Made by a program: the position numbers and the translations under genes. Below, piece after piece: positions 1-7,972 of a stretch of DNA of 64,000 nucleotides. The number at the start of each line of letters is the position of its first letter. Position 1 is the stretch's first letter. Source of the stretch: Demequina gelatinilytica. Lineage in GTDB: Bacteria; Actinomycetota; Actinomycetes; Actinomycetales; Demequinaceae. The stretch lies in the NCBI RefSeq assembly GCF_000971115.1, contig NZ_BBLV01000004.1, positions 62,001 to 126,000 on the forward strand, written 5' to 3'. The notes beneath the pieces are model-generated. The model had not been told where the DNA came from and searched no databases. It saw only the letters and a list, made by a program, of their open reading frames with translations.

Positions 1-631
1 CGCCCTCGAGCACGATGGTCTGCTCGAGGTGCTCGAGCGCGCGCTGCGTCTCCTGCTCCTCGGTGTCCGAGTGGAACGCCGAGCGGTAGAGGTACGGCCC
101 GAAGAAGTGCACCACCGAGCCGTCGGCGGGCTCGTTGGGCCAGCGGCGCGGGTCGCCCGTGAGCGAGATCGCGGTGGTCGTGTTGCCGTGGTAGCTGCGG
201 TACATCGCGAGCACCTTGCGCTTGCCCGTGAACAGGCGCGCCATGCGCACGGCGTTCTCGTTCGCGTCGGCGCCGCCGTTGGTGAAGAACACGCTCGAGA
301 AGCGCTCGCCCGCGACCTCGGTGATGAGGCGCGCGAGCTCGCCCCGCACATCGTTCGCGAAGGACGGCTGGATGGTCGCGAGCGTGCGGGCCTGCTTCTC
401 GATCGCCTCGATGAGGTCCGGGTGCTGGTGACCCAGGTTGAGGTTCACCAGCTGCGCGCCGAAGTCGAGGTAGCGGTTGCCCGCGTAGTCCCAGAACTCG
501 GAGCCCTCGCCGCCCGCGACGGGCAGCGGGTCGATGAGCGCCTGCGCGCTCCACGAGTGGAAGACGTGGTTGCGGTCGTCGGCGCGCACGCGCGCCTCGG
601 CGCCGGTCATGGCGTCCTGCTCGGTGGTCAT
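1..631 (-). CDS. Class III aminotransferase, N-terminal part (omega-amino acid:pyruvate type)
   Basis: Pyridoxal-phosphate aminotransferase cut by the left window edge; about 210 N-terminal residues are present and the C-terminal part, including the PLP lysine, lies outside. The segment FFTNGGADANENAVRMAR and the following SYHGNTTTAISLTGDPRRWPNEP match class III enzymes acting on omega-amino acids such as beta-alanine or taurine. The start is the ATG at 631, 9 bases after the stop of the MmsA gene upstream, preceded by a GGGGGAGA ribosome site. Together with MmsA it could convert beta-alanine or aminoisobutyrate to semialdehyde and then to acyl-CoA. Substrate is inference; family is secure. 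Confidence 0.85.
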   Translation of the reverse strand, partial: MTTEQDAMTGAEARVRADDRNHVFHSWSAQALIDPLPVAGGEGSEFWDYAGNRYLDFGAQLVNLNLGHQHPDLIEAIEKQARTLATIQPSFANDVRGELARLITEVAGERFSSVFFTNGGADANENAVRMARLFTGKRKVLAMYRSYHGNTTTAISLTGDPRRWPNEPADGSVVHFFGPYLYRSAFHSDTEEQETQRALEHLEQTIVLEG

Positions 632-640
632 CTCTCCCCC

Positions 641-2128
641 TTAGTGGTTGCTCGGGAAGCCCAGGTCGATCTGCGACTCGCTGGGCTCGGGCCACCGCGT
701 GGTGACCACCTTGGACCGCGTGTAGAAGTGGACCGACTCGGGGCCGTAGATGTGCGAGTCGCCGAACAGCGAGTTCTTCCAGCCACCGAACGAGTACGCG
801 CCGATCGGCACCGGGAGCGGGACGTTGACGCCCACCATGCCCACCTCGATGTCGATCTCGAAGGCGCGGGCCGTGCCGCCGTCGCGAGTGAAGATCGCGG
901 TGCCGTTCGCGAACGCGTTGGCGTTGACCAGCGCGACGGCCTCGTCGTAGGACGCTGCGCGCACCACCGAGAGCACGGGGCCGAAGATCTCGTCGTCGTA
1001 GACCTTGGTGCCGGGCGTGACGTGGTCCACGAGCGACGTGCCGATGAAGAAGCCGTCGCCCTCGAACTCCTGCGCCGTGCCGTCGACCACCACGGTGGCA
1101 CCCTCCGCCGCGGCGCCGGTCACGTAGGAGGCGACGCGGTCGCGGTGCTCGCGCGTGATGAGCGGGCCCATCTCCGAGGCCGGGTCCGTACCGTCGCCGA
1201 TGGTGAGGCCGGCCATGCGCTCGGCCACCTTGGCGACCAGCGCATCGGCCGTCTCCTCGCCCACGGGCACCAGGACGGAGATGGCCATGCAGCGCTCGCC
1301 CGCGGAGCCGTAGGCCGCCGAGACGGCGGCGTCGGCAGCGGCATCGAGGTCCGCGTCGGGCATGACGATCATGTGGTTCTTCGCGCCGCCGAGCGCCTGG
1401 ACGCGCTTGCCGGCGGCGGTGCCGCGCTCGTAGATCGCGCGGGCGACGGGCGTCGACCCCACGAAGCTCACCGCCTTCACCTCAGGCGACTCGAGCAGCG
1501 TGTCGACGGCCACCTTGTCGCCGTGGACCACGTTGAGCACGCCGGCGGGCAGCCCCGCCTCCTCGAACAGGCGCGCGAGGAAGATCGACGCCGAGGGGTC
1601 CTTCTCGCTCGGCTTGAGCACCACGGTGTTCCCGCACGCGATCGCCGAGGCGGCCATCCACAGCGGCACCATCACCGGGAAGTTGAAGGGGGTGATCGCG
1701 GCCACGACACCCACGGGCTGCTTGACCGAGTGGACGTCGACGCCGCGCGCGACCTGCTGCGAGTGCTCGCCCTTGAGGTGGTGCACCAGCCCCGCCGCGA
1801 ACTCGACGTTCTCGATCCCGCGGCTGATCTCGCCCTTCGCGTCGCCGAGCACCTTGCCGTGCTCGCGCGTGATGATCGCGGCGAGCTCGTCCTGGCGCTC
1901 GACCAGCAGGTGGCGCAGGCGGAAGAACACGTCCGCGCGCTTGATGAGCCCGCTCGCGCGCCAGGCCGGCAGCGCTGCCGCGGCCGCCGCGATGGCGTCC
2001 TCGACCTCGGCGACCGTCGCGAACGCGACCTCGCCGGCGATCTCCCCGGTAGCGGGGTTGAAGACGCTTCCGGTGCGCTCGCCGGCGCCCGCCTCGGCGC
2101 CCGCGATGTGATGACGGATCAGGCTCAC
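641..2128 (-). CDS. mmsA: CoA-acylating methylmalonate/malonate-semialdehyde dehydrogenase
   Basis: 495-residue aldehyde dehydrogenase that oxidises malonate or methylmalonate semialdehyde to acetyl- or propionyl-CoA with NAD and CoA. Visible marks are the ITPFNFPVMVPLWM segment near residue 145, the motif LGGAKNH near 247-252 where other aldehyde dehydrogenases carry the general-base glutamate (Asn here is typical of MmsA), and the nucleophile Cys280 in GSAGERC. The GTG at 2128 is chosen because GAAGGGAGAG lies just upstream; an in-frame start 15 codons earlier has no site. It is followed by the aminotransferase 9 bases downstream, so the two are co-transcribed, and is divergent from the PucR gene. 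Confidence 0.93.
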   Translation of the reverse strand: MSLIRHHIAGAEAGAGERTGSVFNPATGEIAGEVAFATVAEVEDAIAAAAAALPAWRASGLIKRADVFFRLRHLLVERQDELAAIITREHGKVLGDAKGEISRGIENVEFAAGLVHHLKGEHSQQVARGVDVHSVKQPVGVVAAITPFNFPVMVPLWMAASAIACGNTVVLKPSEKDPSASIFLARLFEEAGLPAGVLNVVHGDKVAVDTLLESPEVKAVSFVGSTPVARAIYERGTAAGKRVQALGGAKNHMIVMPDADLDAAADAAVSAAYGSAGERCMAISVLVPVGEETADALVAKVAERMAGLTIGDGTDPASEMGPLITREHRDRVASYVTGAAAEGATVVVDGTAQEFEGDGFFIGTSLVDHVTPGTKVYDDEIFGPVLSVVRAASYDEAVALVNANAFANGTAIFTRDGGTARAFEIDIEVGMVGVNVPLPVPIGAYSFGGWKNSLFGDSHIYGPESVHFYTRSKVVTTRWPEPSESQIDLGFPSNH

Positions 2129-2201
2129 AGCTCTCCCTTCGCGCACGCGCCGGACACTCTGCCCGGAGCGCACGTGTGCGCTAGGCGGCCAGATTCACAC
2201 A

Positions 2202-2207
2202 TACGAT
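2202..2207 (+). promoter_or_regulatory. -10 box of a leaderless pucR transcript
   Basis: TACGAT lies 6 nt upstream of the ATG at 2214 and there is no Shine-Dalgarno sequence. This geometry is characteristic of leaderless mRNAs in actinobacteria. The 85-bp gap to the divergent mmsA start must hold both promoters. Confidence 0.55.
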
Positions 2208-2213
2208 GGCCGG

Positions 2214-3809
2214 ATGGAGGCCTCCGACCGTCGCGAATTGCCTGGAACCCTGACACATCGTCCGAGCCGGGCGGCGCTCGCCGCGCTTCCCTCCGTGATC
2301 GAGCTGCTCGAGGACCCCGCGTTCCGTGCCGGGCGACCCGAGGTGCTCGTGGGCGGGGACCTGCTCGACGCGCCGGTGCGGTGGATCCACACCTCCGAGC
2401 GTGCCGACATCGCCCGCATGCTCGACGGTCGCGAGCTGCTGCTGTCGATGGGAACGGCTTGGCCCGAGGACGATGCCGGTCTCACCGCGCTCGTCGAGAG
2501 CCTCGCGGAGGCGGGCATCGCCGCGCTCGTGCTCGAGCTGGGCACGCGTTATCCCACGCCCCCGGCCGTGGTGGTCGAGACGGCGCGACGCCACGGGATC
2601 GCGTTCATCGTCCTGCACCGCGAGGTGCGGTTCGTGACCCTCACGGAGGCGGGCCACTCCCGGATCATCGCGGGGCAGATGACGGCGCTGCGCGCACGCG
2701 ACGAGGTCCGCGAGGTGTTCACGTCGCTCGCGCTGCGAGGCGCGCCTGCCGACCACGTGGTGCGCGAGCTCGCACGTGCACTCGGCGCGCCGGTGGTCCT
2801 CGAGAGCCTCGCGCATGAGGCGCTCATCGCGGAGGTGCCCGTCGGCAACGAGGCGAACGTGCTCACGGATTGGGAACGGCGCTCGCGTTCCGCGCATCGC
2901 GACGGCGACCGCTGGCTCGTGGTGCCCGTCGACGCCCGCGGCAAGCGCTGGGGCTTCCTGGTCGCGCTGCCCGGGCCCGACCACCCCGCCGGGCGCCGCA
3001 ACGTGCTGCTGCAGGGCGCGATCGCGCTCGCGCTCGGTAGGCTCGCGGACGGAGGGCGCGACGAGTGGGCCACGCTCGCGCGTCGGCATGTGCTCGACCC
3101 CCTGCTCGCGGGCCGCTTCGCGACGTCCGAGGCCATGGCCGCACGCCTCGAGGCAGCGGGCGTGCCCGTGACGGATCGGCTGCTGTACGGGATCGCGCTG
3201 CGCGGCGGCGAGCCGACCGCGGCGCAGATCGAGTCCTGGGCGCTCGGCGTCGGGGCACGCGCGCGAGCCCTCGCCGTGCCCGGCCGCTCGGGTACCCCGG
3301 TCATCGTGGTGCTGCTGTCCGTGCCCGCGCATCGTCCCCTCGACGACCTCGCGATCGCCTCGCTCCCCCGAGCGCTGAGCGACGGCGCGCGCGTCGCGAT
3401 CACCGTGGGCCGCGAGGCACGCGAGGTGGACGCCGCGACGCTGTCGCTTCACGAGGCCCTGGACAACGCGCGCGAGCCCGCCCCGGGCGAGGTGCTGTGG
3501 GTCGAGCGCCGGCCGCTGTCACGACTGCTGAGCAGCCTGCGCGACGACCACCGCCTGCTCGACCACGGGGAGCGGGTGCTCGCGCCGATCGTCGAGCACG
3601 ACCAGCGCACGGACGGCGACCTCCAGCGTGTGCTCAAGGCCGCGCTCTCGCACCCGGGCAACCGCACCGCAGCGGCGCGCGCCGCGCACCTGTCGCGTTC
3701 CGTGTTCTACCAGCGCCTCGAGCTCATCCAGTCCCTGCTGGGCGTGGACCTCGAGGACGGCGAGACCCAGACCGCGCTGCACATCGCGCTGCTGTCGCGC
3801 CACCAGTAG
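2214..3809 (+). CDS. PucR family transcriptional regulator
   Basis: 531-residue regulator. The N-terminal part (about 25-150, VIELLEDPAFRAGRPEVLVGGDLLDAPVRWIHTSE) is the PucR ligand domain; the C-terminal 60 residues (HPGNRTAAARAAHLSRSVFYQRL, about 480-510) form the PucR-type helix-turn-helix. PucR proteins usually control purine, amino-acid or amine catabolic genes next to them. Position between the divergent mmsA/aminotransferase operon and the amine oxidase genes suggests that it regulates both. The ATG at 2214 carries a -10 box at leaderless distance. It ends 8 bp from the convergent cupin gene. The inducer is unknown. Confidence 0.9.
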   Translation: MEASDRRELPGTLTHRPSRAALAALPSVIELLEDPAFRAGRPEVLVGGDLLDAPVRWIHTSERADIARMLDGRELLLSMGTAWPEDDAGLTALVESLAEAGIAALVLELGTRYPTPPAVVVETARRHGIAFIVLHREVRFVTLTEAGHSRIIAGQMTALRARDEVREVFTSLALRGAPADHVVRELARALGAPVVLESLAHEALIAEVPVGNEANVLTDWERRSRSAHRDGDRWLVVPVDARGKRWGFLVALPGPDHPAGRRNVLLQGAIALALGRLADGGRDEWATLARRHVLDPLLAGRFATSEAMAARLEAAGVPVTDRLLYGIALRGGEPTAAQIESWALGVGARARALAVPGRSGTPVIVVLLSVPAHRPLDDLAIASLPRALSDGARVAITVGREAREVDAATLSLHEALDNAREPAPGEVLWVERRPLSRLLSSLRDDHRLLDHGERVLAPIVEHDQRTDGDLQRVLKAALSHPGNRTAAARAAHLSRSVFYQRLELIQSLLGVDLEDGETQTALHIALLSRHQ

Positions 3810-3817
3810 GGGCAGGC

Positions 3818-4165
3818 TCAGCCCGCGACGTAGACCTTCCGCAGCGTCTCCGTGACGGTCCAGCGCGTGCTCATGCCAGCCTGGAGCCATACGAGCGAGC
3901 CGGGGCCTACCTCGGCCGTCGGCAGCGCCGGGTCCAGGTACTCGATGCGCGCGCGCCCCGAGAGCACCACGAACACCTCGTCGGCCTCGATGTCGGTCGC
4001 GACGCCGGGCGTCATCTCCCACACGCCCACCTCGATCTCCCCGACCTCGGCAAGCGCCACGGCGCCCGCGACGGGCGCACCCGCCTCGACGGCCGCGGCC
4101 TCGATCGGCTCGGTCTCGAGGGAGAGGGCGTGGAGGTCGACGGGGATGCCAGGCTCGAGGTTCAT
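3818..4165 (-). CDS. Small cupin-domain protein
   Basis: 115-residue single-domain cupin. The core GVWEMTPGVATDIEADEVFVVLSGRARIEYLDP and the later PGSLVWLQAGMSTRWTVTETLRKVYV correspond to the two conserved cupin motifs. Motif 1 lacks the usual HxH metal ligands (TDIEADE), so metal binding is uncertain. Its ATG overlaps the stop of the preceding membrane protein gene by 4 bases (ATGA), which indicates translational coupling. Such proteins are common in amine and ectoine-type catabolic clusters, as sensors or stabilisers; no specific reaction can be assigned. Confidence 0.8.
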   Translation of the reverse strand: MNLEPGIPVDLHALSLETEPIEAAAVEAGAPVAGAVALAEVGEIEVGVWEMTPGVATDIEADEVFVVLSGRARIEYLDPALPTAEVGPGSLVWLQAGMSTRWTVTETLRKVYVAG

Positions 4166-4833
4166 GCCTCGAACCCTAGCCCGAGCGGCTCGGTGCGCTC
4201 GCGGCGGGCATCCCGGGCGCGCTGCGCGATCGCGCGCCAGCAGCGCGGGACGTTCGAGGCGATCGCGAGCGCGCCGAACGCCAGGTAGCTCGGGACCACC
4301 ACGGTGCCCGTCCACCCCATGCCGACCACCACGTAGATGACGCCCTCGACCGCGCTCACCGCGGTGGCGGTGATCGAGATGCCGCTCACATCCGCGGCGC
4401 GCAGGCCCGACCACAGCGCGGGGATCGAGTACGCCGCGGTCACGGCGACGAGCGCGAGGCCCACCGACATCCGCAGCGCCCCGATCGACTCGCCCACCAC
4501 GCCGATGAGCGCGAGGCCGGCAAGGGTCGCGCCCGCGGCGCGCGGCATGACGGAGCGGAAGGTCGCGTCCAGCAGCGAGGCCTCGCGGCATAGGCGCGCG
4601 TGGAAGACCGCCCACACCAGGGTCGCGACCAACACGCCCCACGCCTGCGCGAGCACCGCGACCGCGAGCCACGCGGGCACGGAACCGAGCAGGACCCCGA
4701 GAGAGACGGCGGAGAGCCCGTCGACCCGGTGCGAGCGCCGCACCCTCAGCCAGGCCGGGACGGAGCGCGCGACCTCGACGGCGATGAGGCCCGCACCGGA
4801 GGCGAGGACCAGGCCCGTGTCAGCGGACAGCAC
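4162..4833 (-). CDS. PQ-loop/SemiSWEET-like membrane protein
   Basis: 223-residue integral membrane protein with about seven hydrophobic segments. Two internally similar blocks, VARSVPAWLRVRRSHRVDGLS near residue 20 and AYSIPALWSGLRAADVSGIS near 135, have the spacing of PQ-loop repeats (a proline in the membrane, a basic stretch, then GLS or GIS), although the Gln is replaced. This suggests a small-molecule facilitator of the PQ-loop/SWEET superfamily. It overlaps the cupin gene by 4 bp and follows the amine oxidase by 15 bp, so it is in the same operon. Possible role: movement of the amine substrate or product. Homology was judged by eye. Confidence 0.6.
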   Translation of the reverse strand: MLSADTGLVLASGAGLIAVEVARSVPAWLRVRRSHRVDGLSAVSLGVLLGSVPAWLAVAVLAQAWGVLVATLVWAVFHARLCREASLLDATFRSVMPRAAGATLAGLALIGVVGESIGALRMSVGLALVAVTAAYSIPALWSGLRAADVSGISITATAVSAVEGVIYVVVGMGWTGTVVVPSYLAFGALAIASNVPRCWRAIAQRARDARRERTEPLGLGFEA

Positions 4834-4848
4834 GGGCAGAGCCGCTGC

Positions 4849-6234
4849 TCACGAGTCGAACCCCAGTCCCACCGCGTCGAGCCCGCGCAGCAGCAGGTTG
4901 CGGCGCCCCTCGCGGTGATCGGCGCGGTCGAGGCTCCAGCGCGTCGCGTTGATCCCGAGGCTCGCGAGCGGCTCGGGCGGGAACGGCAGGGGCCGCTCGC
5001 GCACCATGGTGAGGCGGGTCCGCTCCGTCTCCTCGCCCGCGAGCAGGTCGAGCATGACGTTCGCGCCGAAGCGCGTGGCCCCGACCCCCAGCCCGGTGAA
5101 GCCCAGAGAGTAGGCGACGTCGCCGTCGCGCGCCGTGCCCCAGAAGGCGCAGAAGCGCGTGCTCGTGTCGATCGCACCGGCCCAGCGGTGGGTCGCCCGG
5201 ATCCCGTCGAGCTGCGGGAACGTGGTCAGGAGGTGGCTCGCGAGCTTCTCGTAGGACTCGCGTCGGTCCTGGTACCTGGCCCGCACGCGGCCGCCCGCAT
5301 GGTAGATCGCGTCATAGCCGCCGAACAGCAGCCGGTTGTCCGCCGTGAGCCGGTAGTAGTGGAACTGGTTCGCCATGTCCGCGACGCCCTGGCGGCCCTC
5401 CCAGCCGATCTCCGCCAGCTGGGCGTCCGTGAGCGGCTCCGTCATGAGCGAGTAGTCGTAGACCGGCACCGTCATGAGCCGGTTGCGCTTGAGCAGCGAC
5501 GGGAAGACGTTGGTCGCGAGCGCGACCTTGCCCGCGCGCACCACGCCGTCCCGCGTCCGCACCAGCGGGCCGTCCTCGAGCGCCGTGACCGGCGAGGCCT
5601 CGAAGATCTGCACGCCCAGCTCCTCCGCGACCCGCGCGAGCTCGCGCGCGAGCTTCGCGGGGTGCACCAGCGCGGTGTCGTCCGCGCTCAGGGCGCCGCC
5701 CAGGTAGGTGGGCGAGTTCACCAGGGCACGCGTCGCCTCCGCGTCGAGGGCGCCCTCCCCCAGCCACGCGACCTGGTGCGGCTCGACCGCGACGGCGAGC
5801 GCACCCGTGCGCTGCCAGTCGACGTCCATGCCGTAGCGCGCGACCGTCTCACCGATCTGGTCGAGGTTCTCCATCCCCAGGCGGTCGAGCTCGTCGATCT
5901 CCTCGGGCCACCGGCTCTCGCCGTTCTCGCGGCCGTGCGTGAGGCTCGCCTCGCAGAAGCCGCCGTTGCGTCCCGAGGCCGCCCAGCCCACGCGACGCCC
6001 CTCGAGCACGGTGACCGACAGCCCCGGATCGCGCTCCTTCGCCATGATCGCGGTCCACAGGCCGCTGTAGCCGCCGCCCACGATCACCAGGTCGGCGCGA
6101 TGGCTGCCCGCGAGCGCGGGGCGCTCGGGGCCGGGCGCATCGTCCGTCCAGAAGGGGCTGAGGGCCGAGCCCTCGAGCATGGTGGCGATGGACGATGCGG
6201 CGGCCGGGTGGCGCTCGAAGACCGTGGTCCCCAC
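4849..6234 (-). CDS. FAD-dependent amine/amino-acid oxidoreductase (DAO family)
   Basis: 461-residue flavoprotein of the D-amino-acid oxidase superfamily, similar in layout to gamma-glutamylputrescine oxidase. The dinucleotide-binding motif ADLVIVGGGYSGLWTAIMA is followed by the VGWAASGRNGGFCEA loop that holds FAD, and the distal MTVPVYDYSLMTEPL and LGFTGLGVGATRFG blocks are typical. The start is taken as GTG 6234, 8 nt after AGGAG; an ATG at 6180 would remove only the non-conserved N-terminus. It heads an operon with the PQ-loop and cupin genes and is divergent from a second aminotransferase, which fits polyamine or gamma-aminobutyrate breakdown. The true substrate is not determinable here. 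Confidence 0.85.
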   Translation of the reverse strand: MGTTVFERHPAAASSIATMLEGSALSPFWTDDAPGPERPALAGSHRADLVIVGGGYSGLWTAIMAKERDPGLSVTVLEGRRVGWAASGRNGGFCEASLTHGRENGESRWPEEIDELDRLGMENLDQIGETVARYGMDVDWQRTGALAVAVEPHQVAWLGEGALDAEATRALVNSPTYLGGALSADDTALVHPAKLARELARVAEELGVQIFEASPVTALEDGPLVRTRDGVVRAGKVALATNVFPSLLKRNRLMTVPVYDYSLMTEPLTDAQLAEIGWEGRQGVADMANQFHYYRLTADNRLLFGGYDAIYHAGGRVRARYQDRRESYEKLASHLLTTFPQLDGIRATHRWAGAIDTSTRFCAFWGTARDGDVAYSLGFTGLGVGATRFGANVMLDLLAGEETERTRLTMVRERPLPFPPEPLASLGINATRWSLDRADHREGRRNLLLRGLDAVGLGFDS

Positions 6235-6382
6235 GGATATCACTCCTGACGGTGGCGGGTGCGATCCGCATGCAACCGCATCGTCCCCTCCCGCGGCAAG
6301 GGCCGAGGTCCCGGGACCCGCCCTTCCGGACACGGCGGCCGGGCCGCGCCCGGCCCCCGACGCATCGTCCGACGCCGCGTCA

Positions 6383-6411
6383 TGGACCCGAAACACGGCA
6401 TCGGCTAGCGT
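6383..6411 (+). promoter_or_regulatory. Candidate promoter in the divergent 280-bp gap
   Basis: TGGACC and TAGCGT are separated by 17 nt, pointing towards the aminotransferase start at 6515. The whole gap 6235-6514 holds no gene; besides this it contains two copies of the 10-mer CGCATCGTCC, at 6277 and 6361. Confidence 0.35.
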
Positions 6412-6514
6412 CGGAGATGCACTCCCCGGGTGTGCGACCCCAGCGCCAGGCCGGCGGTGGTCGCGAACCGAACCTCACAGTTGCCCGTCGCCAGGCCGGT
6501 CGGGTGGAGGAGTC

Positions 6515-7888
6515 ATGCCCGTCACGCTCGACCGCGCTCGTATCGCCCAGCTCATCGAGGAGCAGACCGCGCTGCTCAACGAGCGCACCCCCAAGTCCAA
6601 GGCCATGTACGGCCACGCCTCGGAGCACCTCTCCGGCGGCGTCGCGTCCAGCTACCAGGGCCGCGACCCGTGGCCCATCTACATCGAGTCGGGTGCGGGC
6701 GACCGCATCACCGACGTCGACGGCAACGAGTACTACGACTTCCACAACGGCTTCGGCTCGATGGTCCAGGGACACGCGCACCCCGCGATCGGCGAGGCGC
6801 TCGCGAAGCGCTACCCGCTCGGCACCCACTTCGCGGCCGCCACCGAGGACGTCATCGACGTCGCCGACGAGCTCGCGCGCCGCTGGGGCCTTCCCAAGTG
6901 GCGCTTCACCAACTCGGGCTCCGAGTCCACGATGGACGCGATCCGCATCGCCCGTGCCTACACCGGCCGCGACACCGTGATGAAGATCTTCGGCTCCTAC
7001 CACGGCCACCACGACACGGTCATGGTGTCGATCGGCGTCGAGTACGACAAGATCGGCGACCGCGAGAACTATGCGTCGCTCGCCTACGGCGCCGGCATCC
7101 CGCAGGCGACGGTCGACATGACCGTCGCGGTGCCGTTCAACGATGCGGGTGCTATGGAGCGCCGCATCGAGCGCCTCGCGGAGGAGGGCCGCCTCCCCGC
7201 GTGCGTGATCATGGAGGCCGCCATGATGAACCTCGGCGTGGTCCTGCCCGAGCCCGGCTACCTCGAGGCCGTGCGCGAGATCACGTCCAAGCACGGCATC
7301 GTGCTGATCTTCGACGAGGTCAAGACCGGCCTCGCGATCGCGCCCGGCGGCGCGACCGAGAAGTTCGGCGTGAAGCCGGACCTGGTGACGCTCGCCAAGG
7401 TACTGGGCGGAGGCCTGCCGTCGGGCGCGATCGGCGGCTCGGAGGAGGTCATGTCGGTGGTCGAGAGCGGCAAGGTCTACCAGGTGGGCACGTACAACGG
7501 GAACCCGCTGTCGATGGCCGCCGCGAAGGCCTCGCTGCTCGAGGTGCTCACGCCGGCCGCGTACGAGCGGCTCGGCGAGCTCAACGACCGCATCGTCGCC
7601 GGCTGCCAGGGCGTCATCGAGAAGTACGACCTCCCCGGCTACGCCGTGGGCATCGGCTCCAAGGGCTGCGTGACGTTCTCCACCGAGAAGATCACGGACT
7701 ACGAGGGCTTCAAGAACGCCCAGGACGCCGAGCTGTGCGACCTCGCATGGCTGTGGAACATGAACCACGGCATCTTCATGACGCCCGGCCGCGAGGAGGA
7801 GTGGACGCTGTCGGTGGTCCACTCGGACGCGTCGGTCGACGCCTACGTCGCGGCCTTCGACGCTCTCGCGGCAGCGCTCACCGCCTGA
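6515..7888 (+). CDS. Class III aminotransferase (glutamate-1-semialdehyde-mutase-like branch)
   Basis: 457-residue PLP enzyme. The motif FTNSGSESTMDAIRIARAYTGRDTVMK, the catalytic aspartate in IFDEVKTG (residue 267) and the Schiff-base lysine in TLAKVLGGGLPSG (Lys295) are all intact. The overall sequence (SEHLSGGVASSYQGRDPWPIYI) sits in the glutamate-1-semialdehyde aminomutase-like branch, many of whose members are amine catabolic aminotransferases rather than hemL. ATG 6515 follows GGAGGAG with 3-4 nt spacing. Context with the divergent amine oxidase and the following aldehyde dehydrogenase argues for amine catabolism, not haem synthesis. It ends at a strong hairpin. Confidence 0.85.
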   Translation: MPVTLDRARIAQLIEEQTALLNERTPKSKAMYGHASEHLSGGVASSYQGRDPWPIYIESGAGDRITDVDGNEYYDFHNGFGSMVQGHAHPAIGEALAKRYPLGTHFAAATEDVIDVADELARRWGLPKWRFTNSGSESTMDAIRIARAYTGRDTVMKIFGSYHGHHDTVMVSIGVEYDKIGDRENYASLAYGAGIPQATVDMTVAVPFNDAGAMERRIERLAEEGRLPACVIMEAAMMNLGVVLPEPGYLEAVREITSKHGIVLIFDEVKTGLAIAPGGATEKFGVKPDLVTLAKVLGGGLPSGAIGGSEEVMSVVESGKVYQVGTYNGNPLSMAAAKASLLEVLTPAAYERLGELNDRIVAGCQGVIEKYDLPGYAVGIGSKGCVTFSTEKITDYEGFKNAQDAELCDLAWLWNMNHGIFMTPGREEEWTLSVVHSDASVDAYVAAFDALAAALTA

Positions 7889-7902
7889 TCCTGCTGCTGT
7901 CC

Positions 7903-7936
7903 GGAAGGCCGGGGCCCTCAGGGGTCCCGGCCTTCC
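7903..7936. terminator. Hairpin terminator between convergent genes
   Basis: Perfect 11-bp arms GGAAGGCCGGG and CCCGGCCTTCC, with the 12-nt loop able to pair further. It begins 15 nt after the aminotransferase stop and can serve the convergent dehydrogenase gene as well. There is no T-tract. Confidence 0.75.
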
Positions 7937-7972
7937 GTGTGCGCGCTCCAGCGCACCCGCGCGCGCCGCGCG

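Noticed and set aside
29-2818. Very long open frames opposite real genes, here and throughout the window
   Set aside because: They are high-GC shadow frames: arginine/alanine-rich, without recognisable domains, and antisense to genes with intact catalytic motifs.
6515-7888. hemL (glutamate-1-semialdehyde aminomutase for haem synthesis)
   Set aside because: Family resemblance exists, but the neighbours are amine oxidase and semialdehyde dehydrogenase and no haem gene is nearby.
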